Source: Edwardsiella tarda ATCC 15947 = NBRC 105688 (GTDB taxonomy: Bacteria > Pseudomonadota > Gammaproteobacteria > Enterobacterales > Enterobacteriaceae). Taken from it: a stretch of DNA of 64,000 nucleotides. A model generated the notes under the pieces. The model saw only the letters and a program-made list of their open reading frames with translations, did not search any database and had not been told where the DNA came from. A program made the position numbers and the translations under genes. The stretch's first letter is position 1. Each line of letters begins with the position of its first letter. Shown one piece after another: positions 1 to 9,347 of the stretch. The stretch spans positions 62,001 through 126,000 of the forward strand of contig NZ_CP084508.1 in NCBI RefSeq assembly GCF_003113495.2, read 5' to 3'.

Positions 1-417
1 ACAAACACTACTAAGCTTAATGATAAACGATAAGCTATTTCTATGCGTCAAACAAGTCTCAACATAAGGCTCCCACGCTGGGATAAGTATACTCTCTCCC
101 CTGGGTACATGAATACGTCGTTGGGGTGAAGTAACAATTAATCCCGAACAAGCATGGAGTAAAATAATATGCTTTTCTTGTGCATGAATAACATCATGAT
201 GAATAAGTGATATCTGTTGAGGTGATGAGTTAACCTTAACCATTATTACTTTATTACTAAACTCATTTAATTGAATATCTCCATTAAATGCATCCATATC
301 TCCATTCTTGGGGATTTTCATATCGGCTTTAAAAAAGCCAAGCTTTTGTTTGGCCACATTAGACCACTCTTCAATACCACTCTCTCCACAAGCATTTAAT
401 GTATAATTATTCACCAT
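1..417 (-). CDS. AraC-family transcriptional regulator, N-terminal part (runs off the left edge)
   Basis: An uninterrupted reading frame of 139 codons starts at ATG 417 and leaves the window at base 1. The visible part resembles the N-terminal sensing/dimerisation domain of AraC-type activators (AraC_binding_2 kind), with a WSNVAKQKLGFF segment near residue 22 and a VPRGESILIPAW segment near residue 112. The DNA-binding helix-turn-helix half would lie outside the window. The gene is AT-rich like the nearby fimbrial operon. Caf1-type operons are normally controlled by an AraC-family protein (Caf1R), so it may once have regulated the chaperone-usher operon 4.5 kb away, from which insertion elements now separate it. 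No good Shine-Dalgarno sequence precedes the ATG, so the start is uncertain. Confidence 0.6.
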   Translation of the reverse strand, partial: MVNNYTLNACGESGIEEWSNVAKQKLGFFKADMKIPKNGDMDAFNGDIQLNEFSNKVIMVKVNSSPQQISLIHHDVIHAQEKHIILLHACSGLIVTSPQRRIHVPRGESILIPAWEPYVETCLTHRNSLSFIIKLSSVC

Positions 418-573
418 AAATAAAAAGTAACAAATTATTATGAAGGGGTATTTCACTATACTGTATTACTAACACACATAAAATAGAAACATCTGCTTTT
501 TTAAAAAATAAAACTCTTTTTTACAAATTGAAAACGATATCACTTTCTGAGTAGCATCCCTTAATCACTTGAT

Positions 574-1632
574 GGCGTTGTTGAATAAATCAGGTTTCGG
601 GCAAGGATCCCCGTAGCGGGTTGTGTTTTCAGGTAATATGAACGCTTTCTGGCATACCTGCCCTCGTCATTTTGTTCAGTGCACGCACCATGGCCATAGC
701 CTCCGCAACCTGTCCATCATAATCACGCAGCGTCAATGAATCTCCGAATAGCTATTTCACCCTGTACATCGCCGTTTCCGCTATCGAGTGACGTTTGTAA
801 TCTGTTGTCCATTTCCACCGGGCATTACTCCCGCTCAGATGCGGATTAGCCACAGCACGGTTGCAGTCTGCATATTCTCCGGGCCAGTAACCGGCCCCCT
901 TTCGGGGAGGGATGAGGGCACTAATTTTCTTTCGGCGCAGTTCATCGTGACATAACCGTGTGTCGTAAGCTCCGTCTGTAGCCGCTGACCTGATTTTTCT
1001 GTGTGTCTGCCGGATTAGCCCGGGAAAGGCCTCTGCGTCCGTGACATTGTTCAGTGAAAGGTCTGCGCAGATTATTTCATGTGTTTTAGCATCGACTGCA
1101 AGGTGCAGTTTTCGCCAGATGCGACGACGTTCTTTACCCTGTTTTTTGACTTTCCATTCACCCTCACCGAAGACTTTCAGTCCTGTTGAATCAATCACCA
1201 GATGGGCTATCTCACCCCGGGAGGGGGCTTTAAAACTGATGTCAACTGACTTTATCCGCTTGCTAACGCTGGTGTAATCATCTGGGCAGCGCAGCGGAAC
1301 GTCCATCAGCGTAAAAATGGAATCAATAAAGCCCTGTGCGGCGCGTAGGGTGAGGCAGAATACGCGTTTAATCACGAGGACGATCGTGATGGCAAGGTCA
1401 GAATAGCGCAGAGGCCTTCCCCGGGATGAAGGCGTTGCTGACTCATACCAGGCCTGAATAGCCTCATCGTCCAGCCAGAAAGTGAGGGAGCCACGGTTGA
1501 TGAGGGCCTTGTTGTAGGTCTTCCAATTGATGATTTTAAATTTTTGTTTTGCCACGGCATCGTCTGCGTTGTTGGGAGGAGCTGAGCTCTGATCCTTCAA
1601 CACAGCAAAAGTTCGATTTATTCAACAACGCC
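574..1632 (-). mobile_element. IS5-family insertion sequence (IS903 group), copy 1
   Basis: A 1059-bp element is bounded by GGCGTTGTTGAATAAATC at the left and its exact complement GATTTATTCAACAACGCC at the right. It carries one minus-strand DDE transposase. The 9-bp flanks (tcacttgat and cgtttttcg) do not match, so no target duplication remains and the flanks were probably rearranged after insertion. It is nearly identical to the copy at 9348-10408 and in the same orientation. Confidence 0.9.
629..1603 (-). pseudogene. IS903-group transposase with amber codon after the catalytic core
   Basis: The frame starts at 1603 (MLKDQSSAPPNN) and reads 283 residues to a TAG at 752-754. It then continues in the same frame for 40 more codons (LFGDSLTLRDYDGQVAEAMA and on) to TGA at 629. 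The catalytic DDE residues of the IS5 family can be placed before the stop: D in VIDSTGLKVFG, D in ATDGAYD, and E in SIAETAMYR. The amber sits where relatives read VKQL, so a CAG to TAG change is the likely cause. The core could still fold, but activity is doubtful unless the stop is suppressed. The same stop is present in the second copy. Confidence 0.8.
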
Positions 1633-2088
1633 CGTTTTTCGCGTGATGTGACTCCCGATATCGAGTGGCTTCTGAAACAGGGGCGCCAGCTGAGCGTCAG
1701 CGCGAAGCTGACCAGTAAGCTGAATTACCTCTGGCGCTCCTGCACCGGCGAGCTGTCTGAACAGAGCGACCTGTTCCGGTTAACATATGCCCTGGAAACC
1801 GCGCAAGACATGAGCTGGAATTACCGCCTGTTAAGCGATCGGGAATGGTCAGGTCGGTATGCCGTTGCGTTGAACGCTGGCGTGAACGGCATTTATCTCT
1901 CACGGACTAACCTCGACGCGGCATTTGACGATGATGGGCGACAGATAAATCCGCTGCTGACGCGCCTGACTGGTAATGTTGGGGGCGTGGTAAAGCTGTT
2001 TAACCGCTATAGCTGGCAGGCTGATTCGGCACAGGATACGCCCCTGCCCCACCAGTTTCTGTTGGTAGCCAGCCGGGATGCCGGATAG
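1633..2088 (+). pseudogene. 3' fragment of an unidentified gene, cut by the IS
   Basis: An open frame continues from the IS border to TAG 2086-2088, about 151 codons outside the IS. It begins RFSRDVTPDIEWLL and ends HQFLLVASRDAG. Codon use and a well-behaved amphipathic sequence suggest a real protein whose 5' part was removed by the IS insertion or a later deletion. I do not recognise the family with certainty; a link to conserved hypothetical proteins of integrative conjugative elements is only an impression. Nothing upstream supplies a start, so it is presumably not expressed as a native protein. Confidence 0.45.
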
Positions 2089-2106
2089 GCTATAAGTATT
2101 TCACAT

Positions 2107-2543
2107 GTAATACATTTGTAATCGCTCGTCAGCAACTTGCCAGAGATAACTCAGTAGCACAACTACTAATGCAATTTAGGGGGATAGGCCCAATGACTGC
2201 TACAGCAATCGTTGCCAGCATAGGTAATGGTCATGATTTCAAGAACGGGCGTCAGTTTAGTGCATGGCTGGGGTTAACACCAAGACAACAAAGCTCCGGG
2301 GGTAAAGCACGGTTGGGGAGAATAACGAAAGCCGGCGACAGCTATCTCAGAACACTTCTTGTTTTGGGGGCGAGATCTGTACTGTTGGGAGCAGCTAAAA
2401 ATGATGATCCGGTCAGTCGATGGGCCCTGCAATTAAAAGAAAGGCGAGGATATGGACGAGCGCTTGTTGCGATAGCAGCAAAAAATACACGTATGTGCTG
2501 AGCAATGTTGCACCTGAGAGATGAATTCAGATTCCCAGTCTAA
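2107..2543 (+). pseudogene. IS110-family transposase, C-terminal remnant
   Basis: The reading frame shows the Transposase_20 C-terminal domain of IS110-type transposases: FRGIGPMTATAIVASIG, then FSAWLGLTPRQ and GRITKAGDSYLRTLLVLGAR. The N-terminal RuvC-like catalytic DEDD domain is missing. Near the end, a TGA at 2499-2501 replaces the Trp expected in the run AAKNTRMCW-AMLHLRDEF, after which the frame continues to TAA 2543. It is therefore both truncated and interrupted, and no longer a functional transposase. Confidence 0.75.
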
Positions 2544-2578
2544 ATAACTGCTCGAAATAGTAGATCACTCAGGGGGAA

Positions 2579-3680
2579 CTCAGTCCGGTTTATGCGATCT
2601 GATCAATCGCGGAATATCCCAAATCACCAGCCGGACTGAGCCATGCCGATCATAGCACCAATCCCCAGAACCGAACGACGCCTGATGCAGAAAACGATCC
2701 ATAAAACAAAGGACAAACACCACGCCCGGCGGCTCACCGCCATGCTGATGCTGCATCGTGGTGATACCGTCAGTCATGTAGCCAGAACGCTCTGCTGTGC
2801 CCGTTCATCGATTTGTCGTTGGATTAACTGGCTCACACTGTCTGGTGCTGAAGGCCTGAAGTCATTACCATCAAGACGTGGGAGGCGCTGGCCGTTCGAA
2901 CATATTTGCGCATTGCTGCGTGAGCTTGTTAAGCATTCTCCTGGCGATTTCGGTTATCAGCGTTCCCGCTGGAGTACCGAACTGCTGGCGATAAAAATCC
3001 GTGATGTCACCGGTTGCCCGCTACATGCTTCAACCATCCGGCGATGGTTACCTGTTGCCGGACTGGTATGGCGCAGAGCCGCGCCGACACTGCGTATCCG
3101 TGACCCACACAAAGAAGAAAAAAATGGCCGCTATCCATGATAGCGCTGACGAAATGCAGTGCGGAAAACCCCGTATTTTACGAAGATGAAGTGGATATTC
3201 ATCTCAACCCGAAAATCGGGGCTGACTGGCAGTCACGCGGGCAGCAAAAGCGCGTTGTCACACCGGGCCAGAATGAAAAGTACTATCTTGCCGGTGCGCT
3301 GCACAGTGGTACGGGAAAAGTCAGCTACGTGGGTGGAAACAGTAAAGGTTCATCCTTATTTATCATACTGTTAAAACATCTTAAGGTGACATACCGGCGG
3401 GCAAAAACGATTACGCTCATTGTCGATAACTACATCACCCACAAAAGCCGTGAAACGTTGCGCTGGCTGAAAGCAAACCCGAAGTTCAGGGTGATTTATC
3501 AGCCGGTGTACTCGCCGTGGGTCAACCATGTCGAACGGTTGTGGCAGGCGCTTCATGAAACAATAACCCGAAATCACCAGTGCCGTTCAATGTGGCAACT
3601 GTTGAAGAAGGTTCGTCACTTTATGGATACCGTTAGCCCATTCCCCGGAGGGAAACATGGACTGGCTAAAGTGTAGCGGT
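2579..3680 (+). mobile_element. IS630-family element, frame-disrupted
   Basis: The element begins near an inverted pair CTCAGTCCGG (2579-2588) / CCGGACTGAG (2631-2640) and covers two overlapping reading frames that together make one IS630-type transposase. I could not fix its exact terminal repeats or TA duplications, so the ends are approximate. Confidence 0.65.
2643..3676 (+). pseudogene. IS630-family transposase in two broken frames
   Basis: The first frame (2643-3140) holds the helix-turn-helix N-terminus (HRGDTVSHVARTL, CRWINWL). The second (3137-3676) holds the catalytic half with D in FYEDEVDIHL, D in TLIVDNYITH and E in NHVERLWQ. Joining them needs two frame changes. One is at a run of seven A in AAAGAAGAAAAAAATGG (about 3110-3125), a typical slippage tract; the second is about 20 bases later, after MAAI. 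The A tract could be a natural slippage site, but the extra indel suggests decay. The tail ends PFPGGKHGLAKV. Confidence 0.7.
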
Positions 3681-3850
3681 ATTAGGATCAGTTATTTAGA
3701 ATAAATAAACAAAGAACAAAGCCAATCAAACATATGTGTGTCATAAGTTATATTAGTCACGACTTGATCTGACACTGAGCCTTGAAAGGTTGAGATTTAC
3801 CGGTTTTGATATGGGTGTCGAATCCTTATACAAAACACGAGGTAACTCTC

Positions 3851-4891
3851 ATGCTTCATACTACCAATCCCGTTATCAAACACAAAGCCGGTTTGCTCAA
3901 TCTGGCTGAAGAACTCAGCAACGTATCAAAAGCCATGTAAAATCATGGGCGTTTCGCGTGATACGTTTTATCGTTACCGCGAACTGACCGATGAAGGCGG
4001 TATGGATGCGCTGATTAATCGTAGTCGCCGCGCTCCTAACTTTAAGAACCGTACCGATGAGGCAACTGAACAGGCTGTTGTTGATTACGCCGTCGCTTTC
4101 CCGGCACACGGTCAGCACCGGACCAGCAACGAGCTGCGTAAACAGGGCATTTTTATCTCCGGCAGTGGTGTCCGTTCTATCTGGTTACGCCATAACCTTG
4201 AGAATTTCAAAAAACGTCTGAAAGCACTGGAAGAAAAAGTAGCCCGTGATGGTATTGAGCTAACTGACAGCCAGATCGCAGCACTGGAGCGTAAAGCCAG
4301 TGATGACGAGGCCTGTGGCGAAATCGAAACAGCTCATCCGGGATATCTGGGGTCGCAGGACACGTTCTATGTAGGCAACCTGAAAGGTGTCGGGCCGTAT
4401 TATCAGCAGACGTTCGTTGATACGTACTCGAAAGTGGCTCACTGTAAGCTTTACGTCACCAAAACACCGATTACCACGGCTGACTTACTGAACGATCGTG
4501 TACTGCCGTTTTATGCGTCTCAGGGCCTGCCGATGCTGAGAATACTGACCGACAGAGGCACGGAGTACTGTGGCAAAGTAGAGCAACATGATTATCAGCT
4601 TTATCTGGCAATAAACGACATAGAACACACGAAAACGAAGGCGATGTCCTCGCAGATCAACGGCGTCTGCGAGCAGTTCCATAAAACAATCCTGAACGAA
4701 TTTTATCAGGTAACGTTCCGTAAAAACTGTACGGCGATCTTGATATATTACAGTCGGATCTTGATGAATGGCTGGCTCACTATAATAATGAGCGAACCCA
4801 TCAGGGAAAAATGTGCAATGGGCGGACGCCAATGGAAATGTTACTTGATGGAAAGCGCATCTGGGCCGAGAAAAATTTAAGCCAGATGTAA
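3851..4891 (+). pseudogene. IS481-family transposase, two frameshifts
   Basis: The natural start is ATG 3851 (MLHTTNPVIKHKAGLLNLAE). An extra A within AAAGCCATGTAAAATC (about 3930-3945) breaks the frame. It resumes with IMGVSRDTFYRYRELTDEGG (a helix-turn-helix) and reads through the integrase core, including YLGSQDTFYVG, VDTYSKVAHCK, LTDRGTEYCG and NGVCEQFHKTILNEFY. A missing A near 4725 (CGTAAAAACTG) then shifts the last about 55 codons out of frame; read in the other frame they give the expected DEWLAHYNNERTHQGK tail, ending at TAA 4891. The gene is intact in length but inactive. Confidence 0.75.
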
Positions 4892-4994
4892 TCTGACAGA
4901 TACCTGTATAAATAACCGGTAACTGTCAGCTCAGGTCTGAGCTAATACACATAAGTAAGGCACGCTCCTTATGCCCTACTATGTAAAGGAAGTG

Positions 4995-5516
4995 TTAATT
5001 CCAAATTTTCACAGTGATAACATCACTATAATTCCCAGCCGGCAAAGTTCCTTCACCCAAAGGCTTGACCATAAACATGGCGTTTGCTGTACTTAGGTTA
5101 CCACCAGGCGAAGTACCTTCAGCTTGAGCACCATTAATAAATGGTCCATAGCTATCAGCAGTTAAACTAGTAACAGCAGTCGCTAAAATGCTTCCGCCAT
5201 CACTATTAGTAAAGGTGAGAGCACCAGCTTTACCCGCTTGGTCGGTCAAATTAGCTCTTGATGTTAAACCAAATGCTGTCCCTTGAGTGCCGTCTTTATT
5301 GCTCAAAGTAATCACGCCAACACCCTTCTGGAACGCTTCAGAAGAGGTAAATGTTTTCAAAGTCGGCATCCAACTAACGGTATAGCCTGTTGGTGGCGTT
5401 ATTGAAAAGGAAGCAGTTATACTACCTTCAGGTGTCCAATCACCAGCATAAGCCCCTACGCTAGCAATTAAACCCGTACATGCTAATAGTGCTGCAAATT
5501 TAGATTTCATATTCAT
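4995..5516 (-). CDS. Caf1-like fibre subunit of an FGL chaperone-usher system
   Basis: A secreted 173-residue pilin/polyadhesin subunit with a signal peptide ending near GAYAG. The mature part has no cysteine, which is usual for FGL-type (capsule-like) subunits and unlike type 1 or P pilins. The C-terminal LPAGNYSDVITVKIWN closely parallels the end of Yersinia pestis Caf1 (LAAGKYTDAVTVTVSNQ), the G-strand region used in donor-strand exchange. The order chaperone, usher, subunit on one strand is that of caf1M-caf1A-caf1. The ATG at 5516 is preceded by GAGG at a sensible distance. It probably forms thin non-pilus fibres or a capsule-like coat; the receptor is unknown. Confidence 0.8.
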   Translation of the reverse strand: MNMKSKFAALLACTGLIASVGAYAGDWTPEGSITASFSITPPTGYTVSWMPTLKTFTSSEAFQKGVGVITLSNKDGTQGTAFGLTSRANLTDQAGKAGALTFTNSDGGSILATAVTSLTADSYGPFINGAQAEGTSPGGNLSTANAMFMVKPLGEGTLPAGNYSDVITVKIWN

Positions 5517-5579
5517 GACAACCTCGACTAATTAGTTGATGTTAGTAATTGAAGTCCATTTCATCGTTTTAACGCAATA

Positions 5580-8090
5580 TCATCCATTACATGACGCAGT
5601 TAGATAATCAATTCCAGTTTTACTATGCATAACCATATCTAAATTAATGGTTGAGGTGCAATAATCATTATTCTTATTGCTCCAGCGAGCTTTTATCACG
5701 TCACCATTCTTTATACCGGTCAAATATACAGATCCGTTGTCATCAACAATTCCATTCACTCCATTATCAACATTAACAATCGAGCCAAATGGTAGGATTG
5801 AACCGTTATTTCTCCTTAGTGTTAACAATAGCCGAGCCCCTATGCGCGCGTGAAAATCAGCCAGAACAACAGCACCTTTTGTTGGCGTTACATTTACACT
5901 ATTTTTTGATAATGCTGCATTTGGTGGCAAAGATAACGGATTAATATTGATTCTATTAGTAGAATATGGCTGTAGCCCTCCATCTAACGTATAGCCGTGT
6001 AAATCTGTCTTTTCTCCGGGCCAATATCCTACTTTCGCGCCAGAAACACCATCGGCTTTAACAATTGCTATAGTTTCACCCTGTTTCTGTCCAAAAACAA
6101 ATCCTGTTTCTTTTGTGGCAACTATATCCCCATGAGCACCAAGTCCATACTGCACCAAGGTGTTACTTCGCCCATAGTTTCCATCAATCTGGCCATAAGT
6201 CCCTTGGTAACTAAGATTAACCATTGCCGACTTACTGGATTGACGATCCGCTATAATTTTATCTTGAACTTCCCAGTTTAATTGTCTATCAAGTAATGTT
6301 CCGTTAACCCCTACTACATTACTACTATAACCATTCGATGGTGTCATATTCTGGTAAGTGATATAAACTGGATTGTTATCAACATAATGATTTACAAAAG
6401 GGATAGACAACCACAAACTTGTTATACTCTCCCCTTGATAGGGAGTTCTGTTTAATGACAAGCTTCTATTCCAAGATAGTCCCAAAGAAATATTGTAAGG
6501 TAGTGTTATATTGTAATCCACGCCGTAAGACGTTACTCCACGATTAAATCCTCTGTACAACTCTCTGGTTCCAAATAAATTTAAATAACCATAACCTAAC
6601 AATGGCTGGCTTACATTAAGCCCAGTTTGACTTTTGGGCTGTGAAGAACCAACCATTATGTTTTTTTTAAAAACCACATCAGAAAATGAATTATAACCTT
6701 CAGAATATGTTTTATACGATAAGCTAAATGTTGTGCCAGTGGGTAGATAGTTATTATAACGAACCTGCCAACGCAAACCATTTACTGATGATTCTTTATT
6801 ATCTCTATACGCATGTGATTTAGAAACATCAACGGATACAGCGCCTGCACTGCTTAGCATGGTCCCGATGCCTAATGCCGCCACCTGATAATGTTTAGAT
6901 AATTGAGCGCCAGTGTACCCAGTAAAATTTAAAGGGAACCCATATGCAATATTAACCTCACTCAAAAAAGGATTGCTACTATCGCTGATTATTTTTGAGC
7001 GATACTTGCCGATAGCAAAACTATATTTTAGAAAATTTCTATGCAGCGCAATAGCCGGCGTTGTAAATGGAACATTAAACTCTTGTTTTGTCCCATCGTT
7101 CTCATTAACAATAACATGCAAATCACCATTCGCGCCAGATGCTGGAATATTAGTCAACTCGAATTGGCCAGCAGGCACAACAACGCTCGTTAGGGTGTAT
7201 CCGAATTGTTTTACCTCAACTCTAGCTTGGGTTCTTGCTATCCCTCTAATAACTGGAGCGAATGCACGCTTCGAGAACGGTATCATAGAGTCGTCTGTGT
7301 ATAATTTAATTCCTCGAAACGGAATACTATCAAATACAGTTCCTGATGAGTAACTATCGCCAACCACAAAACGACTTTTAATACTATTTACCCCTCGTTC
7401 TGCATAAGAATATAACGTTTGCCATCCACCATTGTTTTTAGTGTTCACCCACGAAAGATTATTTCTTATTCGCCAAGAACCTATATTTATACCAGGTTGT
7501 AACTGAATGAACTTTGATGTATGTGATGCATCTCTCTGCCCTCTAACCTTAACCCACTGAGTATTTACATCATATCCGAGTACAAAAGCAGACAAGCCAT
7601 CATCCCAAATTCCCTCAGGGGCCATACCACTGACAGCATCATTCAGTAAGTAATTTCTTGGAACAAAGATATTAACTTGCTGATGCTTAATATCAGATGA
7701 AATACTCACATCTCGCAGAGAACTAATGCGAACACATGATACGCTTTTCTTATGCGTAACATTGTTAATTTTATTGTTTTTGCCATGAGTTAGTTCCGAT
7801 GTATCTATGCCATATTCCTTTAAGTCATTTAAGCTTAAGCATGGCACTAGTTGACTATCATTCTTTGACGATCCATATTTAAATAATAACGATTGGTGCG
7901 AAACAAGTTTTCCGTTCACATAAACAGACACATAATACCAACCTGGTAGCGGCAATCCTCGGTTCAATAAAGACACATCACTTCCACTTACTCCATCAAT
8001 CATTGCTGGATCAAAGTAATATTCCGACGCAAAGGAATGCGTGGACACCAAACCAATAACAAATGATAATGCCACTTTAAAATAATTCAT
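5580..8090 (-). CDS. Outer-membrane usher of the FGL chaperone-usher system
   Basis: An 836-residue PapC/FimD/Caf1A-type usher. It has a signal peptide (residues 1-21, ending SFA), an N-terminal periplasmic domain opening EYYFDPAMIDG, a long beta-barrel with many alternating aromatic strands and a plug domain in the middle, and C-terminal domains containing the usual SLPPNA and GVNGIVDDNGSVYL segments. Paired cysteines near the C-terminus (NDYCTSTINL and TASCNG) match the conserved usher disulfide. It would receive chaperone-subunit complexes and thread the fibre through the outer membrane. It lies 37 bp after the chaperone and 63 bp before the subunit, so one operon is likely. Confidence 0.9.
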   Translation of the reverse strand: MNYFKVALSFVIGLVSTHSFASEYYFDPAMIDGVSGSDVSLLNRGLPLPGWYYVSVYVNGKLVSHQSLLFKYGSSKNDSQLVPCLSLNDLKEYGIDTSELTHGKNNKINNVTHKKSVSCVRISSLRDVSISSDIKHQQVNIFVPRNYLLNDAVSGMAPEGIWDDGLSAFVLGYDVNTQWVKVRGQRDASHTSKFIQLQPGINIGSWRIRNNLSWVNTKNNGGWQTLYSYAERGVNSIKSRFVVGDSYSSGTVFDSIPFRGIKLYTDDSMIPFSKRAFAPVIRGIARTQARVEVKQFGYTLTSVVVPAGQFELTNIPASGANGDLHVIVNENDGTKQEFNVPFTTPAIALHRNFLKYSFAIGKYRSKIISDSSNPFLSEVNIAYGFPLNFTGYTGAQLSKHYQVAALGIGTMLSSAGAVSVDVSKSHAYRDNKESSVNGLRWQVRYNNYLPTGTTFSLSYKTYSEGYNSFSDVVFKKNIMVGSSQPKSQTGLNVSQPLLGYGYLNLFGTRELYRGFNRGVTSYGVDYNITLPYNISLGLSWNRSLSLNRTPYQGESITSLWLSIPFVNHYVDNNPVYITYQNMTPSNGYSSNVVGVNGTLLDRQLNWEVQDKIIADRQSSKSAMVNLSYQGTYGQIDGNYGRSNTLVQYGLGAHGDIVATKETGFVFGQKQGETIAIVKADGVSGAKVGYWPGEKTDLHGYTLDGGLQPYSTNRININPLSLPPNAALSKNSVNVTPTKGAVVLADFHARIGARLLLTLRRNNGSILPFGSIVNVDNGVNGIVDDNGSVYLTGIKNGDVIKARWSNKNNDYCTSTINLDMVMHSKTGIDYLTASCNG

Positions 8091-8127
8091 AAATCTAACA
8101 CTTCTAACTCATGAAAAAATCTGGTTA

Positions 8128-8916
8128 TTATTTCACTATATAATTCCACCCTTTACTTACATTTCCAAGATCACCTACAATCGACCAAGATAGTTTTCCT
8201 GGTTTTGCCCCCTCACTAGGAAGTTCAAAAGATGTAGAACTCATAGGGTTTACATACCCACTATTAATTGCAACACCATTTAGTTTTAAGTCAGTTATAC
8301 TCATGACAAACGGGGTTGGATTATCAACGACGAGCTTACGCCCAACCAAACGCCACTTAAGCTCCCCGACCTGGTCTGATGGTTTCCCCTGAACTGATTG
8401 CGGTCTATAAATTAGTTTTATACAATTATCAACCGCTATTAATATATTTATATTCAGTTTATTTTTACTACCACCCTCACTTTGAGGGTTCCATAACTCC
8501 CCGCCTTTTGGCGGAACGCCTTTGACGCATAGCCAATTCAAACTCTCCTTATTAGAAGGAAACTCTCCGCCAGAGTAAACAATTTGAATTAAATCAGTCT
8601 CTTTAGGCTCCAGTCTAAATAACGGTGGCGTGACAATAAATTTATTTGATTTTTCTTTATCACTGTTAAGAACAGAGGATTGAACAAGCACAGGATAGCT
8701 ACGAGGATTATCAACCGTCAGTGTTTGCCCATTGTCGCCTTGATTATAAATAACCTTAGCCTTGTTTAACACGATTCCAAAATTTGTTGTGGAAACCATA
8801 GTATCTGAACTTTTATTTTCAAATACATTGGCTGCGGCAAAGTTATAAAAGAAACTGTATGCTGCCAAGGCTAGCAAAAGCACCTTAGATGTAGATGTAG
8901 ATGTATTTTTTTTCAC
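8128..8916 (-). CDS. Periplasmic FGL-type pilus chaperone (Caf1M-like)
   Basis: A 262-residue PapD-like chaperone with two Ig-like domains. It has the FGL hallmark, a long F1-G1 segment (KFIVTPPLFRLEPKETDLIQ) followed by WLCVKGVPPKGGELW and a partner cysteine in NCIKLIYRP. These two cysteines form a disulfide in Caf1M. A signal peptide covers about residues 1-29. Start: GTG 8916, with GAGG a few bases upstream. The first codons contain eight consecutive A and then ACATCT three times (Thr-Ser repeats), a tract open to slippage. It should cap the subunit encoded at 4995-5516. Confidence 0.88.
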   Translation of the reverse strand: MKKNTSTSTSKVLLLALAAYSFFYNFAAANVFENKSSDTMVSTTNFGIVLNKAKVIYNQGDNGQTLTVDNPRSYPVLVQSSVLNSDKEKSNKFIVTPPLFRLEPKETDLIQIVYSGGEFPSNKESLNWLCVKGVPPKGGELWNPQSEGGSKNKLNINILIAVDNCIKLIYRPQSVQGKPSDQVGELKWRLVGRKLVVDNPTPFVMSITDLKLNGVAINSGYVNPMSSTSFELPSEGAKPGKLSWSIVGDLGNVSKGWNYIVK

Positions 8917-9347
8917 CAGGTAAGCCTCAATTCAGTTACGCAAAAACATACCCCCCACCGCTCCGCGCCACAATAAACTGCCTCACCATTTGAAGTTTTG
9001 TCAACCAATTGAAGTCACCGGAAGTGTCACATCTTCACTCACATAAAAAAGACCATAAAAATGACAATTTAAATAAATATTCTAATACCAACTCGGAAAT
9101 ACGGAATAACACCTAAAAAATAACTATAAAAATTACTATTTTAAGCACAAAACACTATTTATTTTTTTGACAAAAAACAAACAAAAAACAAACAATCGTG
9201 GCAATAATTGAAGTTAAGACATACACACCTCCTCCTCATTAGGCACTTTTGTGAAAAAAACGAAATCAATTACGCAAAAAAATTCACAGGGTGGAGGGAG
9301 GGTTAAAAATCACTCAAACATAAATGTAAATATGAACACAAACACAC
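8917..9347 (-). promoter_or_regulatory. Non-coding upstream region of the chaperone-usher operon
   Basis: This 431-bp AT-rich stretch holds no convincing gene. It contains homopolymeric A runs, the near-repeat ACAAAAAACAAACAAAAAAC at about 9172-9193, and the 5' leader of the chaperone gene. A promoter and AraC-type activator sites are expected here by analogy with the caf locus, but I could not identify definite boxes. The IS at 9348 marks its outer limit and may have cut off part of the original control region. Confidence 0.4.
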
